Assembly: GCA_013396915.1 (NCBI GenBank)
Contig: VWZL01002212.1
Location: forward strand, 613,182-677,181
DNA length: 64,000 bases
Source of the DNA: Stercorarius parasiticus
Lineage: Eukaryota > Chordata > Aves > Charadriiformes > Stercorariidae
Direction: 5' to 3'
The notes below the pieces were generated by a model. It was given only the letters and a program-made list of their open reading frames with translations, ran no database searches and was not told the DNA's origin. How positions within the stretch are numbered: the stretch's first letter is position 1; each line of letters starts with the position of its first letter. The translations under genes were made by a program, and so were the position numbers. Of this stretch, positions 14,711-27,500 are shown piece by piece.

Positions 14711-17700
14711 CCTCATTCTATATGCCAACCAACTCATTCCCATCATAGGAATGAAAAAATCCCTGAAGATGGTGTAATTAACAATGCATGGAGGATGCAG
14801 GTTTGGAGGAGGAACTAGTACATTAAGCAAAACTGCATGGCAAGAAACTTCTTATACCGGTAGTTCTGTAGTTCTTAAGACCAGCCTTAAACTTAAAGTT
14901 ACAAATTTCTAGTAACCCATCTACCATTGTCTATAAAGACGTGGTAAAGAATTTTGTAACAACGATAAGAGTTTCTACTAAAATTTTATTTTCCTATGAG
15001 GAAATTTAATGGTTGTCATGTTTCATAGTAAAAAAAATAATAAAATATTGCAATTGACTGCTTACGTTGTTTTGTTTTCAGACTTTGCAGTGTTTTGGCT
15101 TCTAAAAAGACGTAGAATTTCCAGACTATATAATTTTGGATGCTGGCTGTGTTTTGTCCCACATGCTTGTAATCTAACACATTTTGAGATAATTTCTCTG
15201 TAAACGAGGATTCACTCTTGGTTTTCAGGCTATAGTGTGCTCTCCGTTTTTGAAAGAAAATTCCCAAGTGAAACTGGTGAGTTTAAAAAGATTTAGGGCC
15301 TTTCTGTCAGAGAAACAATTCCATTTTCCATCAAGTTTAACATTCTAATAGTTATCTTTGGGGGCTCGATTCAACCTCGCTGAAGTCCGTCAGGCTCTTT
15401 CCACTGCTCACAGAGCCAATAGCATCAAATTTTCATTTGGCTTTGGTCACTACTGCCTGATATTCAATACACTTTCTTTATCATTATATTCACAGCTAGC
15501 TTTATATAGATCATCGCTGTTGACACTGTGATTATTTAGATTTTAATTTAATAACCTGCACAGCTATTGTTCCCTATAATTAACACAGCATACTTGGGAG
15601 GTGTTCCAGACAAACCTACGTGAAGGCAGGCTACTTCGTGTTCAAATAGGTATCTTGGCATTTTGCAGGAAGAGGTTTCTTTCTTTCTTGACTCTGCCAT
15701 GAGGTCAATAATTTTCCATAAGTTTATGTGGGGAAAAAGTTTGTTGAAACGATATCCAGGGCCTCTTTTTTAACAATAATTTTCCTTTGCTATATCTTGC
15801 CAAGATTATTTAAGCCTCCCAGTGCATATTTATAGGAAGCTTGGACAAGGATGGAAGGAGGATTCATTTTTTTTGAGCTCTCGTTCAAGAGTCTGAATAT
15901 TTCATTGCTTTATTAAAAAGAATTTGCACGCTGCTGTAGCTTTTGGATACCTGCACAAAATGTGTTTCCACAGGCTACTCTAAGGTTTTTAGTACAAACA
16001 CTTATATCCAACATGCAGTCATGGCACATGCCAAATAAATTCCCTCACCTTTGCGGTGACAGATACACTCCAGAGCCTTTGCCACCTGTCGGCCCCTCAC
16101 CTGAGCCCTGCCCGGCTCTGGAAGGGCTTTGTGCTCCCTGTACCAGGCAGAAGATTTTGAACCATTGCTGTTAGGCAAAAGCGGAGCTCTTCCAAGACAG
16201 GCTTGGCTAATGTCACCTTGAGACAGATCCAGTACAATGTTTACTGGAGGCTATGACATGGCTTTGACCTCACCTTTGCCTTCAAGTTTGTCCAGTTTCA
16301 AGTGCCGTTGGATTTCACTGTTATTTTCTTTTTCTTTGTTGCTTGTTAACTGCTGCTCTCCTTGTATTACCTTAAGTATGGATCAAACAAAGGAAAATAT
16401 ACAAAAGTTAAGACCAATCATTTTGTCTGTTGTCTAGGCTGAGAGATCTGAACACTCACCAACAGAGGGCTATAAAGTTATTTGTAAGATTTTAACATAC
16501 GCTTAAAGCATTTCTGGTCATCATTACAAAAGTAATGGCACAGGATGTGCCCAGTGATCCTGGAAGTCCCATTTGGGACACCAAAATGGTCTCACCCTCC
16601 ATGGTGCTGGTACATGTCTTCTGTACATTGACATGCTCCATGGTGTTTTGCAGATAGATCTAGATAAATAATAAATGGAAGGCTCTTGACTCGGCTCAAG
16701 CAAGAGAGTGAGCTTGGTGGAGCGGTGGGAGAGTGGTGGGCGCTGGGGAGAACAGCCTCCTCTCAATCCCAGGAACTGAAAACCAATATTATTCAGCAGA
16801 GTACCTCTGCAGACAGATGAGTCCTACTCAAAAATCATTCAGGAAAAGCTGGGAAGAGAGGCCCTCATTGGCGTGACACCTCACGTAGACTGTGTTCCTT
16901 TCAGGATTTCCCAGCAGAGGTCCGTCTCATCAGACAGTTGACTAATGGAGTACAGCCGTCGTTCTTCATTTCCTGCAAAGGAACTCGCAAGAGGTAAAGC
17001 TTCAAGAACAGCCCTCTCCCTTTTCCAAACTGCATTCCCATTAGAAAACTTGGAGAAGTTATAATAGGAAAAAAATGTATTTTTTTTTCTTTAGTTGTGT
17101 GTTCTCAAACTGTTCTGAAGGGTCTATAAACCAGGGCATGCAGCTGTGCAGTGGATAATCTGCATACTTACTCGTTCCCTGACTACAGGCCAGAGGCTTC
17201 TCTGTGACAACATATGAGTTCTGACTGGGCACCAGGTCTGAAAAATATATGTACGCATTGTCATTGCACATCTGGAATTTAGAATTGCTAATGGATATGC
17301 TGTGATAGAAAAGAAAAGTGTCTGGCCAATAAACTTGGTTTATATATTTATTTTAAAAAGCATTACCACATTTCTGGCTAGTAGCCTTTCATCCTCTAGA
17401 CTTTACACCAGTGCATCTGGAATGCTAAGCAGCTCTTTCAGGGATGCAGCCATATCCCAAAAGGCATCTTTTTTCATTTGAAATAACTTTAAAAAGTAAT
17501 TAAAAAGGAGGAAGGTGGTGTTTTTCCCTATGGAGGCTTACATACCTCGCATTTTATATCAGCTCCTACAATCTCAGAAACCATAGGTGAAAATTCTCTC
17601 TCGGACTCTCAGTTAACCTACTTTACCTTCCAGGATGCCACTATAGGCATGCGTAGCTGTGCTGAATAATGTATTTTGACCTTGTTACACGTGCAACTCT

Positions 17701-18568
17701 AAAGAACAATTACTTGTGAGTGGAAAGCAATTATGAGCAGTGTAAATCTGAGCACTTCTGAGTTTCTACGTGTCACTTTGACCCCCCTCCTCATCGTAGT
17801 CACTGAAGCTGTGAGAGTCCCTGCGCTACGGCTCACCCTCCGTAGGGCTGAGATGTCCTCTTTGTCAACTCAGTCTCTCAAGTTCTGGGAAATTGAAAGA
17901 AAAGAATCAGACACCAGCACATAAGAGAAAGTTGCAAGACCACCATCTGTCCAGGCACACTCATAGGTGGCCACCAGAAAATTACACACCACAGTGATGC
18001 AGGGAATGTATTTCAGCCAAGTTAAAGGCAGGTCTCGTTTACTGGCCACCTTTACAGTTACGGCAGACACGATGAGTGTTTCACATCTTGATGCAGAGGC
18101 AATCTGAAATGCTCCCCCGCACACAGGTAGTCTTTTATTTTATTTATATTTGTGTCTCTAAATGTCATACCTTTATGCAATGTGCTCTGTGCACAGAGTA
18201 TTTTTAAGACGGGAACCGACTTGGAGCCAATGGCAGCAAGCAGGAACCCCGTATGTTCAGTGAGGATTTGTAGGGCTGGATTACTGACAGCCTTGAGAAC
18301 CAGAAGACGCATTTTCATTTTCTTCACTAAAGATTAGGAATTAGGCTCAAACTGCGAAACAAGGGGTAAAAGATCAGCTTTTTATGATCAGACCACCCAG
18401 ATGGTTTAATGGCAGCCATTTTGTTGTCCACATGGTGGCTTTGCAGGTACTTAGAGGATATGGGAAAACCAACCCACGACCCTCTTTTCCCACCCATTTC
18501 CCACCAAAGCTCCCATGATGGGCTTCACCAACAAAATCATAACCAGCCCAGTCAGTGCTTTATAAAGC

Positions 18569-18574
18569 TTTATT
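18569..18574 (-). terminator. Candidate distal poly(A) signal AATAAA for FHOD3
   Basis: The minus strand reads GCAATAAAGC. It is followed about 30-50 bases later by a GT-rich stretch (TTTTGTTGGTG), the usual layout of a vertebrate cleavage site, so cleavage is expected near 18540-18558. A second pair of overlapping AATAAA motifs lies further on at 18144-18134, also followed by a G/T-rich stretch, and could be an alternative end. Confidence 0.5.
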
Positions 18575-18689
18575 GCAAGATGTGTTTACATAATGCTGTA
18601 GAGGTGAGCTTTTTAACTACTTATATCAAGAAATTTTGGACACAGGTCTGCGGTCGGTTTTCCATATTGACCCTGCATGGCACGGGAAG

Positions 18690-18707
18690 AAAAAAAAAAA
18701 AAAAAAA
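18690..18707. repeat. A18 homopolymer (T18 in the FHOD3 sense strand)
   Basis: Eighteen consecutive A residues lie inside the inferred distal 3' UTR. This is likely to be length-variable between individuals. Confidence 0.9.
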
Positions 18708-21700
18708 GTGTGACTGCATCTTTCCAGACAGTAAAGTGGGGAAAGGAGAAAAGGCAGATGAGGGGTGTGTTAAAAAGAACCCCCCCGGTTTACGCTAAAT
18801 GTGAGAAAGCTTCTGAAGGATCAATACAAACGGTAGGTGAGCTTCGTGTGTAATAAAATCTTAAAGAGTAATTCAAGTTCTTTATGAAATAAAACTCAAG
18901 AAACAAAAAAATGCAGTTTCATGGACAATTAAATTTAACATAAAACAAATTTACCTAAAATGAGAAAACTGTAACAAACAAAAACAAAAACTCAACCAAA
19001 CAGAAGGACCTGTAGATAATATCTCTGACCATGCATGGCTTGGTTTTTAAATTACAATTCACAGAATAACACTGCTGGAAAGCCTATTTTACACTATGCT
19101 ACACAGAACACGAAAAAACATGAGTAGTGACATTTACACAATTTTACAGTATTTCTCCTTCGTCTAAGAAACACGTCCTTTTCTACTTTACATTTTTTTA
19201 CAATTCCCAGCTCACAAAAAAGGACACTATAGGTGCAAAGACAGTCTTTAAAAAGGAGAAATGCACCCAATGCTACAAATAAACCTTTTCTTTCACAGAA
19301 GCCTCTGTATTAGAATAGTGATTAAACAAAATATATCTCTATCTGCCACTCAATGTGAAATGGACTAATTAGAAATAATTTTAATTTTTTTTTTGAGTAA
19401 ACATAAAACTATACCACATTTCTGAAACTCCTTGAATTACTTGCTATGTAACTATTAAACCGCTTGCCAAAAACCTCTTGGGATCGCACCTGAAATGCCA
19501 ATTGAGCCAGTTGCTGCCCCAATCAAAAAAAAAAAAAGGAAGGTAGGCTTTAAATGTTGTTCAAGTGTTTGCACATCATTTTCAACAGTTGCCCATAACC
19601 AAACATTTTCTCTTTCCAAAATGCTTATTTTTTTTTCAGAGCCCGCAAGTACCTGGCTTTTTTCCCTGCAGAGAAACATCAACAGTCGTAGTCCCTACAG
19701 CTTAGACAAGTGTTCCTTGCATCCCAATGCTGGAAAAGCAGAGCCATCATCCCAACGCGGCAGAGGGTCAGGCTCTGCCTGCGGACGCACGCACAACCTG
19801 CCTGGCAGGTGACGAGAGGAGCGGTACACGTGTAGTGAGTGCACAGGAGTGAAAAAGAGAGAGGAATATGCTCATGCTTCTGTCTGACACTGCGTCCCTG
19901 CCACATGCTTTAGATAACGGCAGGCAGCGGCACGCCTGCCTACCAGCTGTGGAGGGCGCATAAAGGATGTGACACTGGTAGGCTGCCACCTTGTCCCTGT
20001 TTTGCCTCAGTGAAATCAAAGCATTGTAAAAACAATAACCACACAGCGTACGCACACCTGAATCCACACCACTACCATCAGTCAAATGGTTTCTGAAGCA
20101 TTTTGGATGGACACTAGCTGCTGTTACACTGCCGGGGATGCAAAAGGAACCATATACTGCACCGACAGTGGCATCCTGCCCCTTAGGCTTGCACTAGATG
20201 CGGTAGTCCTCGCTTGTGACTTTTCAATGGCTTTTAGCATTCGCCAGCGTATGCTTAGAGCATGGCACACCAGGGATTTAAGGTGCTGTCCTGCCATGTT
20301 GTCTAATACCTTGAGGGGGAACGGAGTACCTTGCAGGAGGCCCTTGCTGTTCAGTCACATCGAGACTCTGACTCCAAATTTCTGTTAAATCAGGGCATGA
20401 ACTCTTATCTAGATATTCACATGTGACTTTCTATTAAGCTAAAGCCAAAGTCTCGTCTATCTACAAATCTGATGCCTTATTTTGCTGACAGAGTCAGTCA
20501 CTACAGAGATTTACAATAAAAGGGGGTCAAAAGAGAAAAAGAAACGTATTTTGAAAACTGCTTTTGATGCTGTTTCCAGTATTTATCGAAGCAAGAAAGA
20601 CCCTCATTAAAACACCGTTTTTTTGTTGATTTTGGATTATGGACAGGGATCTATCAAATGGAAAGGTCACACGTAGCAGCCAAGGGGCTATAAAACATCT
20701 GGAATCCATGAGCCTGATGCCTGGCCTTACTGAAAGGTGAAGAGTGATGAATTTAATTTTTGTGAGGGATCATTCACTCTCAATTGTGGCACACAGCTTT
20801 CCCTGGGGGTGTTCCTTCACCGCAGCCACATAACTGCTACTGAAAAGTTATCCCTCAGTTGGGAGTGAGGGAATACAAAGTATTTGTATGCAGTCTGCTT
20901 TTAAACACCAAGGGAGATGAAAGGAAATTAGGGTAGCTTCCCTTTGGTGGCCTTTTCATATGCTAAAGTTTACCTCGGCATCCAAATCAAGAAGGCATTA
21001 TCGTGGTAGACGGACAGACAAGTTATTGGCAGCAGATGGGTGCTGAAATGAACACCAGCAGAGACTCTGAGAGCTCGGTAGAGATACAAAACCCTGGGCA
21101 CTACGTTTGCAGCTGACTGGTACTACGAGAAAGAGAAGAGAGGTAGTTACTATGGCTGCAAGTGTTTAAAATCAGCCTTCATGGATCTCTAAGTGACAAA
21201 CGGGAACATGTGTTACTACATCGTGTTTCCAAGACCTTTATATTTGTCACAAAACCAATCCGTATCTCACACACGTTTTAAAACAACTGTTAACATCCTT
21301 ATGGTGAGCTCTTTTGATGATGGAGGAGCAGGCAGCAACTCAAACCCTGAAGGTTACAACCTGATTAGGCAGACAGACAAAGGCATGCAAATATAACCAA
21401 TTCCTCCATTTCATCTGGAATCCACTAATTAGATGAAGGGGAACAAATGTTATTCCCACCGTCAGAACATGCTAGCAGACTCCGGAGGAACTGCTGTCAC
21501 CTTACAGATTGGCCGCTGGCCATTTTTGTTGTGAACCAAAATGGAAATCTTTTCTGCAGTTCTTGCAGTGTTACTGTGCTCGGTCATCTTGTTGCAGTAA
21601 ACACTGAGAACAGAGGAATTAATCTGACTGTACACTACTGCATAAACAAGACCAAGTTATCCTTCAGAAATATATGGATGTCGGTTTTACAGATAGAGAG

Positions 21701-22438
21701 TGGGAACTTAGGCAAAAATACAGAAAAACAAACATAACGGAAAAATAGACAAGGATGAATATGCTTCACACGTAAGACACTTGCATCCAGAGAATCTGAA
21801 AGAAACCAGCTTTTTTTCCTGAACCCCACTCCCCAAATTTAATTTTCTCCTCAATAAGGAGCATATGAAGTTTTGCACAGTTTTTGCACTACTCTTGGAA
21901 AACACATATGCCCAACTATTAGTAATTCATCAGCTATGTCAAGTTTCAGACACAGATGCTGTACTATGTCTAAATGAAACGCAAATTTGTTTCCTGTTAG
22001 CAAGTGGCCACCAAAAGCCACCTACTTTGCACATTCAGCATATTTTAATTCAAATATTCAGTTTTAAAAACTTGTTTGATTTTCTCCCTCCAATCACATA
22101 TAGGACCTCTGGCAGCATAAATGCATTCTGTTGCATTTTTGCTTCTTTTATCACTTAGCAAGTATCACAGTTCAACATAACTATTACGTTCAGGGTGTCT
22201 TCCTCTTGTTTCAGACCTCAAAGACCTCCACAAACCCCCATTACCTTCGTTTCTTTGTTCCAAGCATGCTTACGAGAGATTTTAAAAGTCCATAATGATG
22301 AGCAGCACATAAAGTTCCACTTCAAAATCCAGATGCTCATAGGTCTTGCTTATTTTACAGTGAAATTAATTATATGCCACTTCTTTCTGTTTCCTAACCA
22401 GCTTCCTCCTTTACATAGCTTCCAAATACACAACACAC

Positions 22439-22444
22439 TTTATT
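22439..22444 (-). terminator. Candidate proximal poly(A) signal AATAAA for FHOD3
   Basis: The minus strand reads TTAATAAAGTGTGTTGTG: a canonical signal followed at once by a GT-rich run. Use of this site would give a 3' UTR of about 2.0 kb. Another AATAAA at 22758-22753 has a weaker downstream element. Confidence 0.35.
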
Positions 22445-24465
22445 AATTACACAACTACCGCCTTCTGTCCACTTGTACAATTAACTTTTTAACAAGCTGA
22501 GGGGAAAACCAGATCAAACTCAATGCTATCCTTAAGAACCATTGCTCATTAGTGGCTTCTTACCCATGGATTTTGACACGTGAAGATCCAAGGCAATGGC
22601 AAATAAAGAATGAAATGTTTCGATCAAGAGAGGGACAGCATAACTAGGATGTTCCACCACAGATCTCATTGCAGTGTTATCAGCTGCCTGCTTCTCTCAT
22701 CGCTTGGATGCTGTGCTGAATGCAATGTGATGGATGACCGAGGCTGCAAAGGTTTATTGTGTTTGGTTCAACTATCTTGAACAATCTTCAGCAATTATCC
22801 TGTCCTTAATGAGAGCAGAGTAGAATAACTTGTTGACGTACCTGACCTAGCTTGGGTACCAGAAGCAACATCGCTATGGCATTAGGAGCCCAGCAGAGAT
22901 TATTAATTAAATCTACTTTTCAAGTGTGTTTTGCAGCCAAAATTGAACTCCGTTACCATGACTACATTGCTGCACTTCCCCAGTTAACTAGCTTCAAGGA
23001 AGCCTCAGCTGTCACTGCTGTGCAGACACACCCTTAATCTTAGAGGCTAAGGCAATGGAAAGAGATAATCTTGTGCATCCTTGAGGATCAACTGGTCATA
23101 TACAGACTTTGGCTTAAAAAGTTCCCTTTTACATTACGGTTGTTTGCAGTTCTCTTCAAAATGTTTCAGCACTGGCTAGGGTGACTGTGTTCAATTCACC
23201 TTCTCTGCTGTATATGTCCTCCACTGAAAGGCAGATGAGTTGACTAAAGGTTCTTCAAACACACATGCTGAGGGCAGTTACAAAAGTCAGTTATAAAACA
23301 GTGAGATAAGGGCAAACATATTGGAGCGTTCGCTGTGGTACCCTCTCCACTTGCATCAAGGATAATCACGAAAAAGAGTAAAGAACAGCAAAAACACAGC
23401 AGGCTTTTAGCAGGGCCACTTCATATTCAGATCCATGAATTTGAAATAAAATCACCACCACATTATCTTGCAGCAGAGAAAAGCAGCATGAAGGGCACAG
23501 GCAAGTGAACAAAACTTCTTGATCTTAGCATCTGAATGCATTTACTGGCGGAGATCTCTTTGAAACTGTACAAATGCACAGTACAGCCACAGCTCAACAA
23601 GAGGGAGGTGTTCTGTGTCCTCTCCTCTATGTGCATGCTGCTATGTACAGTACGAGTGCGTAGTAATACACAGGAATTCAGGACCCTAAACTTTCCACTT
23701 GCATTGCAGGCCATCTCCTGCCCCACAGGGTGAATCCCATTGAGTAGCATTGAGTTCCTACGAAAAGATATTTTCCTCCTGTCCAGGTGGAACAGTAAGG
23801 CCCCAGAGTGAAAATCACGGTCCAGCTAGCTTCAGCAGGAGCACGATTTCACACCATGACTGTATGTGTATAGATACATGCACACACGTCCACACATTCA
23901 TTCTGTACATATACAGAGGTACACATACATTTTTACATTCTTTGGTGGCAAAATAACAATAATAAAAACGCCCAGACCACAGGGTTGCACAGACTGTGCA
24001 TCTTTGCTTAATGAATCTGCTTCAGGAAAATTGGGGTCGCTGTAACAGGAGTTATTTTGCCTCTTTAAGGACTGTTCCTTGCATTGACAAAAGGCCATAT
24101 GTTTACAATGACTAAAACAGGGCACAAGGAAAAGCCAACGTAAACACAGCTCACATGACAGGTAACTCAGAGAGAGCCCCCTCCTACCCACATCAACACA
24201 CCATGAAAGAAGAAACAGCCATATGCCTTCACCTACGAGCACTCAAACGCTTCCTCAGTTACTGTCCGGATGTCGGGCTGAGCTGCGGCACACCCTTCTT
24301 CTGCCCTGGCTGTGGGGTTTCGCTTTTGTTGCTTATTAGAATCAAAATAAGAGAGGACGGGACGTTGGGAGCAGCAGAGGAGGCTGGCAGGTCAATGCCA
24401 CACCGAAGGGTTGTCAGCCTGTGTGCTTCAGATGAATGGCTCTTCTTGTCGTCACCTCTGGGACG

Positions 24466-24548
24466 TCAAACCTGCATCTCAGAGGTGCTGATGAGGCCCA
24501 GTGCTTTGGCTTCTTCTGGTGTCAGTCCGTTCTTTAGTGTCCTTCTCA
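24466..24548 (-). CDS. FHOD3: FHOD3 last coding exon, coding part (end of DAD and stop)
   Basis: The last 83 coding bases finish a split leucine codon and encode [19 protein letters not shown] then STSEMQV, followed by TGA at 24468-24466. LRRTLKNGL is the amphipathic DAD helix that docks on the N-terminal inhibitory domain. Its threonine (residue 334 of the visible part) corresponds to the third ROCK site of the family. The acceptor is CCATCCAG. The helix reads KNGL, where I recall KSGL in mammalian FHOD3, a mild substitution. The exon continues into the 3' untranslated region. Confidence 0.95.
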
Positions 24549-27500
24549 CTGGATGGTCATAAATTCCAAAAGCAGGCAAAAAAACCAACAACAAAGACAA
24601 GGCAAACAATTAGAAGCGATAATTACACAAGACTTTCAGCTGAAAAAAACCCTGTTAACATGCAAGCTGAACCAAATCAAAAGTTGCTCTGTATTCGGGG
24701 CCTCAAGTTCAGAAATACTGAGTAATGCCCTATGCTAAACCCATGGGAGCATCAAGTACCCAGCAACTCCAAACAGTCAGGCAAAAAGACATTTGTCATT
24801 TGACATTTAGTCAACAAAAACTTTTAAGGAAAAATACCACAGCATTTTAAGATTTGTTTTTCTCTTAAATTGTATCAGTTTATTTTCAGTCCATAGAAAG
24901 TATCATCTGCCCTATTATTTCATAGTTTCATAAAGATTTTTTTAAAAGAGCTTTTGGATCTTTATAGGGCTGGATTGAATTTATCACTGTTAAATCCTAT
25001 GTGACCCTTTAAAGGTATAAAAAAAAAAAAACCAACGTCAAAAGTTAAAATATTAAAAATGGAGCTATTTTACAGTCTATTCAAATCTTTGAAACTACTG
25101 TCTTCATACACACTCCCCCTTCTTCTGTTATGTTCCCCCATCCCAGCCCCATTTGTGTCATCTTTGCCATTAGTAGTCTGCAGCATTTTAGTTGAATTTA
25201 AACGATAAATCTAGGCCAAAATCTTGTTTCTTAATTTTCTATCAAGTGTTCTGAAGACTAGCACCAACATAAAACTTTAAAAACCTGTGATTGCCTTTTT
25301 TATTCAGGAAAAAGTGGCCACGTGACTGCACACACTGAATATTGGCGTCCTCCTAGTTCTACCGGTGCTGTGATTTTCAGGTGGACGGCTTTAGGTCAAG
25401 ACACAAATGGGGTGTTTGCTCCACACTTTGTTTTTCAAGTACAAAATGCACATTCAGAAGTTTAAGCTGCATGCAAAGCATAAACAATGACTTTATATTG
25501 AACAAAATATATTCGGAGACCCAAAACAATGAAGCCTCGAGGAAACTCCTACAGAAACCAATTGCAGACAGTGGTTAAGGACTTCTTGCATTGCTATCAT
25601 CTAGCACAATTAAGACAATCTAACTTATTGAGTACAATCTAACTTACTGAGAGATTCAATTAATGTAACTGAAACTGGGTGGTCACATCCAAGGGTCTAG
25701 CCAGAGTGAGAGGAGGGAATGGACCGGTATAGAAAACAAGGAGATAAGAAAAAGGGAAAATACGGCATAGTTGAACATTTGATACCATGCAGGTAGGACA
25801 AAAATGATCTATGTTTGATAGTCAAACTGATTTCATCAGTTACTGAGGTTAATCAAATGAGCTGGAAGTGCCACATGTGTAATTGTTCCTCCATTATCAA
25901 ACCCTTCCTTGAAAGTTTTTCTTCAAGGCTCACTCCTTTCTCCTACAGTATTTGCATACTTATTAAACACCATTCGGAGCCTGCACGGCAGCCTTTTATG
26001 ATAGCCACTTTCTTCCTACAATACTGATCAGCAACATCTTCCAAGTTTAACAATGCTTAGCTTAAAGCAGTATGAGGGTAAATGCATCCGACAAAGCTAA
26101 GATTAGAAAAGACTACTGGAAGAGCAATACACATACATAAATGTTCTGGTCTGCATGGTGCAGAATACCCAATACGGACTTTTGAGTCAGGCCTCATCAC
26201 TGGCACCCTTTTATACTTCTCAAATTTGACACAGAAATGTCTATCGTGACAAATGTTAATTTCTAGACATGAGCTATGAAATACCTTAGGGTCTTAAGGT
26301 CTCAGTGAATCACGCAGTGCTTATTTCTGTATCAAAATGAACTGTATCAGGAGTGAAAGAACAAATCCACAAAAGCTGCAGAAGAAACTTTTCTGTCCCA
26401 TTAAAATCAAAAACTTGCCTGTGCAGTTCACCTGCTTAGCTAGCAGCCCTGCCTCTCCCCCAGACATGTTTTTTTCTGTACCCTCTATAACATGCAGCCA
26501 AACATGGACCATAGCTAGCTTGGCCACAAGATAGCAGAGCCATGGTAAAAAATATGGGTACAGGAGACCAAACTTTCACAGGATGACTGTCTAGATAACA
26601 TTAAATCTTCCCACTGAATGCAAAAGTGAACTGTAAAACCACATGCGAAACAAATTTCCACATTTTAGACACTTCTGCAAAAGTATCAAACCAAACATAT
26701 TCACTACTGCTCTCACACATATCCCCAGCTGTCTCGGACCACAAGCACTCACTCACATTCACAAACTGAGCACAATAACCACTGTAAAACAAAGCCATTT
26801 TTCTGGTCAGATGGGAAGACAGGAAGAGTGAGAGAACAAGCAATTGGTATTCCTCTCTGTAAACATCTAATAGGAACTGAGGTGCTCTGCTAATGCTGGT
26901 CATTAGCAAAATTCTGGTCTTATTTACAGCAAGGTAAATCCGGAATAACCTTCTTTAGATCAGTACAATTACTACTGCATAAATAACTGGGCTAAGACAC
27001 TAATAACTGAAAGGGAAATGCGTGCCTCTGACTTCCATCAAGCAGAATACAGTAGTTTAAATTCCTCCATCAGCCTGAGTGATAGGATTACTAGTTTACT
27101 AGGAAAAGCTAAACGGCTTTACAATAACATACAGGTCTCTTTGAAGAAAATTACAGGAGTTTATATTCAGAAGTCATAATCAGGAGTAAAATGCCATGGT
27201 ACAAAACACCTCCATGGAAAAACAAGGAAGAAAACTAAGGAGTCCTCCTTTACATAAGCAAGATTTCTCTTTGAATCTCCAGAGGCCTACCTATCAAACA
27301 CACTAAAGTTTTAGTCTGAGGACCTTGTGTATTAAACCTTGTATGACTGAAAAAAAGAAATACTGTATGCAGCATGTGACAAGGACAAGTACGCTGTTCT
27401 CGGTTTGTATTAAGACTCACACAACCAAGGCCAGCCCTGGGTTTGCACTTTTTGTGCACTCCAGAACAAGCAGGAATGACAATACTCAACTAATTGCTGA

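Larger units (their letters stand above)
1..18549. other. Intergenic DNA downstream of FHOD3; no gene supported
   Basis: This stretch is AT-rich. It contains only short open frames (under about 95 codons), none with a recognisable domain or with splice-linked neighbours. Homopolymer runs occur, for example A-runs near 1843-1855 and 10194-10207 and T-runs near 11749-11767. In mammals TPGS2 lies convergent to FHOD3 on the other strand; I saw no piece of it here, although short exons could be missed by eye. The block at 14440-14710 looks like conserved non-coding DNA. Confidence 0.6.
18550..24465 (-). other. FHOD3: Probable FHOD3 3' untranslated region (about 5.9 kb)
   Basis: No intron acceptor or other gene is evident between the stop codon and a good minus-strand AATAAA at 18574-18569. 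The distal part (18600-19450) reads on the minus strand like a typical 3' UTR: T-rich, with stretches of TGTAAA and TTTTGT and no coding signal. A GT-rich stretch (18540-18523) lies at the right distance after the signal. Shorter forms could end at AATAAA signals at 22758-22753 or 22444-22439. The proximal boundary is certain; the distal boundary is inferred. The distal block could instead belong to an unrelated non-coding transcript. Confidence 0.55.

Noticed and set aside
17870..18327. Two overlapping minus-strand frames (84 and 89 codons) just past the inferred FHOD3 end
   Set aside because: No shared reading frame with splice sites, no recognisable domain, and a plus-strand frame of similar length overlaps in part.
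18409..18798. 129-codon plus-strand frame containing a poly-lysine run
   Set aside because: The lysines come from the A18 homopolymer, and the frame crosses the inferred FHOD3 poly(A) signal; it is low complexity with no family match.
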